Origin: Chamaecrista fasciculata
Taxonomy: Eukaryota > Streptophyta > Magnoliopsida > Fabales > Fabaceae
Assembly (NCBI GenBank): GCA_003254925.1
Contig: QANZ01048922.1
Coordinates: forward strand, 1 to 64,000
Length of the DNA: 64,000 bases
Direction: 5' to 3'
The notes beneath the pieces were generated by a model. The model made no database searches and was not told where the DNA came from. It saw nothing but the letters and a program-made list of their open reading frames with translations. Below, one piece after another: positions 61,650 to 64,000 of this stretch. A program made the translations under genes and the position numbers. Numbering within the stretch: the stretch's first letter is position 1; every line of letters starts with the position of its first letter.

Positions 61650-61924
61650 CTCCGTCTATCCCAAAATACCTGTTTTTTAAGGTAAATATACACCGATCAA
61701 GGAAATGATTAATTTACCTAAAATGAAGAGAAAATAAGATTAAAAGACTAAATTGCCATTATTAAATTACTCCTAGTTACTCTCACTAATTCAATATCTT
61801 TGACTTTTAATAGGGATAGAATGGTAAAAAAATAATTAATACTCTCTTAATTTTGTAAAACATCAAATATTTGAGACAAAAAAAATCCTTCGACAAAGTT
61901 AATAATATTTTAGGACAGAGAGAG
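61650..61924. mobile_element. Stowaway-like MITE (Tc1/Mariner)
   Basis: The left end CTCCGTCTATCCCAAAATA and the right end TATTTTAGGACAGAGAGAG are the classic Stowaway inverted repeats, and TA flanks both sides (61648-61649 and 61925-61926). The length is 275 bp with no coding capacity. Confidence 0.82.
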
Positions 61925-61978
61925 TATTAATTGAACTCATGGTGTCGGAAGTTTTGGGTTTCGAATGGTTAAAGTAAA

Positions 61979-62506
61979 GAGTAAATTATACTTTGGTACC
62001 CTGTGGTTTGATCATATTTCACTTTGGTACCCTATGATTTGAAATTTGACACTTTAGTACTCTGAGGTTTTGACTGTTAACACACTGGTACCCTCAACTA
62101 TTTTTCTGTCAAATTTTAACGGAATATTCCATCTGCATCTCAAGTGTCACACTTAAACTCAATTTACTTCAACATTAAACCTAATGAAAGATAAAAGCAG
62201 CCTTTAGGGAGAAGATCAATTTACTCAATACTTTAACATTAAACTCTGCTTACACACGCATTCTCTGTGCAACCCTTTACAATCCATCTTCTCACACTCG
62301 TACCCATCTCTCCAATTCTCGCTTTTTTGCACCAACTAAGGTATATTTTTTGTAATTTGGCTCTAAAGTTTATACTTTTAAGAAAAAAGAAAAAGAAAGA
62401 TTCTTGCTTTATTGTTCTTCAACTGTGTATGTTCAGCTTCGTTCGTCTTCACTGCGCTGGAGTTTCATTCCCATTAAACCTCAGTATTACTAAAGTGTAA
62501 TTTACC
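61979..62506. mobile_element. Short foldback element of the GTAAATTA-ended family
   Basis: The left end GTAAATTATACTTTGGTA and the right end (inverted GTAAATTACACTTTAGTA) pair over about 33 bp. The left arm has 'GGTACCCTGTGGTTTG' modules as in the 15832-17455 element, but the right arm is shortened. No target duplication is evident. Confidence 0.5.
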
Positions 62507-62509
62507 TTA

Positions 62510-63555
62510 AAATAAATAAAGGTTTTGTCAATTTCTTTATAAAGTATAAACTATATGAAGTGGGGATGAACGCATCTAGATTTCTTTTTAGTCTTGATCT
62601 GATTATAATAATTTCCGCAAACACCATGTGATTTAGAGAGCGACAGATGCTTTTTTCTGAACATATATTATAATGAAGTCGATGGCAATGAAATGACGCA
62701 GTTTCGTTGGTCGACGTTGACCTTGATTTGAATAAGCAAAACAATAACAGGTTTACTTTATTACTATGTTAAAATTAAAATATTAACATATTTAATATTC
62801 AAATTAAGTGACACATTTAATAGAAAAAATTTATATCAAGTTACTTATATCCTTATTATCAAGTTCCTCAAATCATAAGTTTTAATTATATTATCTCTCT
62901 TTAATGATTAATCATGCAAAAAATAATGTTTAATATTCTCTCTATTCATATATAAAATTTTGACCACGTGTTAAATGTCTATTAAAAAATTTGATAGAAA
63001 AAATATAAGGAATGTTCACTTTACCACTCCCATATTGCACTTCACATATAGTGTTTTCTTTCTTTTTAATCTAGCTAGTCTTTTTTTTGATCTAGCTAGT
63101 CAACAGGGCAATACAGTAGTGAAAAATCAGATGACATGGTCTAATTTCCAAATATTTTAAGTGTTAACATTAAAATTTCCAATAAGAATAAAAAAATAGT
63201 ATTATTAATGGAAGATAAATAGAAAATTGAAAAAGTTAATTAGGTTAGGGTACATATAACTGGTATAAGTAAAAACAGTGACCTCACTCTTGATTCATTC
63301 ATTGTCTGACTCGTTCCACACCACTCCCCAACAAAATAATATAAAAATATTTATTAATTGAGTCCATAATAAAGTAAACACACAACAACCATGTCCATTG
63401 ATCACACTCTGAGTCGCAACGCAAGCAACCGTTTCTGCATGAACTTCCTGCGCATTCCAAGCTCACAATAAAACGCATCAACACTCAGTCGTTCACCACC
63501 AACATTAATTTAATTAAATTCCATTCCATTTCTTCTTAAAACGACGCAACGCAAC
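62510..63555. other. Non-coding region upstream of the Nudix gene
   Basis: No coding region is supported. A short direct repeat of GATCTAGCTAGTC/ATCTAGCTAGTC lies near 63070-63103. It should contain the Nudix promoter. Confidence 0.45.
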
Positions 63556-63675
63556 AATCATGATCGTCGATGCTGATCAGCGTCTACGCGCATTATTCGC
63601 CTTCTTCGCGGAACCTCTAGCTACCTAGCTAGGGTTTCAACTACGAACCTACCTCCCCTATCTGCGATTCCAGAT

Positions 63676-63746
63676 ATGTCGGATTTGGTTGCTCGTACCG
63701 GTCGTCAACTGCAACGTTACGAGGCCGGTTGCCGCCTTGTCGCCGG
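63676..63746 (+). CDS. Nudix hydrolase, first exon only (NUDT12/13/16-like), cut by window edge
   Basis: The exon encodes MSDLVARTGRQLQRYEAGCR and then LVAG, with a GT donor at 63747. The ARTGR-x-QRY start followed by RLVxG is the conserved N-terminus of the plant Nudix group that includes Arabidopsis NUDT12, 13, 16, 17, 18 and 21, which hydrolyse dinucleoside or inositol polyphosphates in vitro. The catalytic Nudix box would lie in later exons outside the window. A 22-aa upstream ORF (63560-63628, out of frame) precedes it. Unlike the Nudix fragment at 2311-2842, this is a different subgroup and shows no damage. Everything after 63746 is intron. Confidence 0.75.
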
Positions 63747-64000
63747 GTAATGCATTTTCCTTTTTCTCAGTTTGCATGATTTCAATGTACTGCTCTTCAA
63801 AATGTGCCTTCAGAAGGAAAGGAAATATATGAGTATCACTGTTTTATTCTCTCGTCTCATCAGAGTCAGAGGTCCTATTGCAATTAATCAAGCGTTTCTT
63901 GTTATCAGATCTTTGATCGAAGCGGAGAGGGATTTCTGAGTCTGAGGTGGTTTAATCATTCGTATTAGTCCGAATGTCCGATAATTGCATGATTTTACAA

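Overview
The window is plant nuclear DNA, almost certainly from a eudicot. It is AT-rich, its genes are large and split by many GT-AG introns, and the gaps between genes are full of plant transposon families. The species cannot be named from the sequence. No bacterial, viral, rRNA, tRNA-gene or CRISPR content was seen.

Intact genes. (1) A complete chloroplast ferredoxin-dependent glutamate synthase gene lies on the minus strand at 42584-25746. It has 33 coding exons and encodes 1628 aa, and every exon joins in frame. (2) A complete PIP5K gene (phosphatidylinositol-4-phosphate 5-kinase with MORN repeats) lies on the minus strand at 51410-45167, with 8 exons and 778 aa. (3) A complete AVT1-type vacuolar amino-acid transporter gene lies on the plus strand at 56397-60899, with 11 exons and 529 aa. 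(4) A small single-exon ARGOS/OSR-type gene lies on the plus strand at 20697-20939 (80 aa), with two upstream ORFs. (5) The first exon of an intact Nudix hydrolase gene starts at 63676 and runs off the right edge. GOGAT and AVT1 both handle amino acids, but nothing in the sequence links their regulation.

Layout. 1-5725: broken exons of at least three different host genes (a CIPK kinase, a coiled-coil protein and a Nudix hydrolase), all in the same orientation, followed by a Helitron-type 3' end at 5696-5726. This looks like a gene-capturing Helitron. 5.7-20.5 kb: a transposon-rich stretch holding LINE RNase H remnants, two hAT elements inserted into one LINE, and long-armed Mutator-like foldback elements. 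20.5-21 kb: the ARGOS-like gene. 21-25.4 kb: mostly empty apart from a second copy of one foldback element. 25.4-42.7 kb: GOGAT, with a SINE in intron 2. 42.7-45 kb: intergenic with a SINE. 45-51.4 kb: PIP5K, with a PIF/Harbinger element of about 1.7 kb in intron 6 and repeat-rich DNA in intron 2. 51.4-56.3 kb: intergenic with a SINE. 56.3-61.2 kb: AVT1. 61.2-63.6 kb: a Stowaway MITE and a foldback element. 63.6 kb to the end: Nudix exon 1.

Assembly caution. Eight isolated single Ns and one 16-N run occur. At three of the single Ns (47413, 49734, 59154) the flanks are near-identical copies of 103-221 bp, so these are probably unmerged contig overlaps rather than biology. One of them falsely duplicates exon 9 of AVT1.
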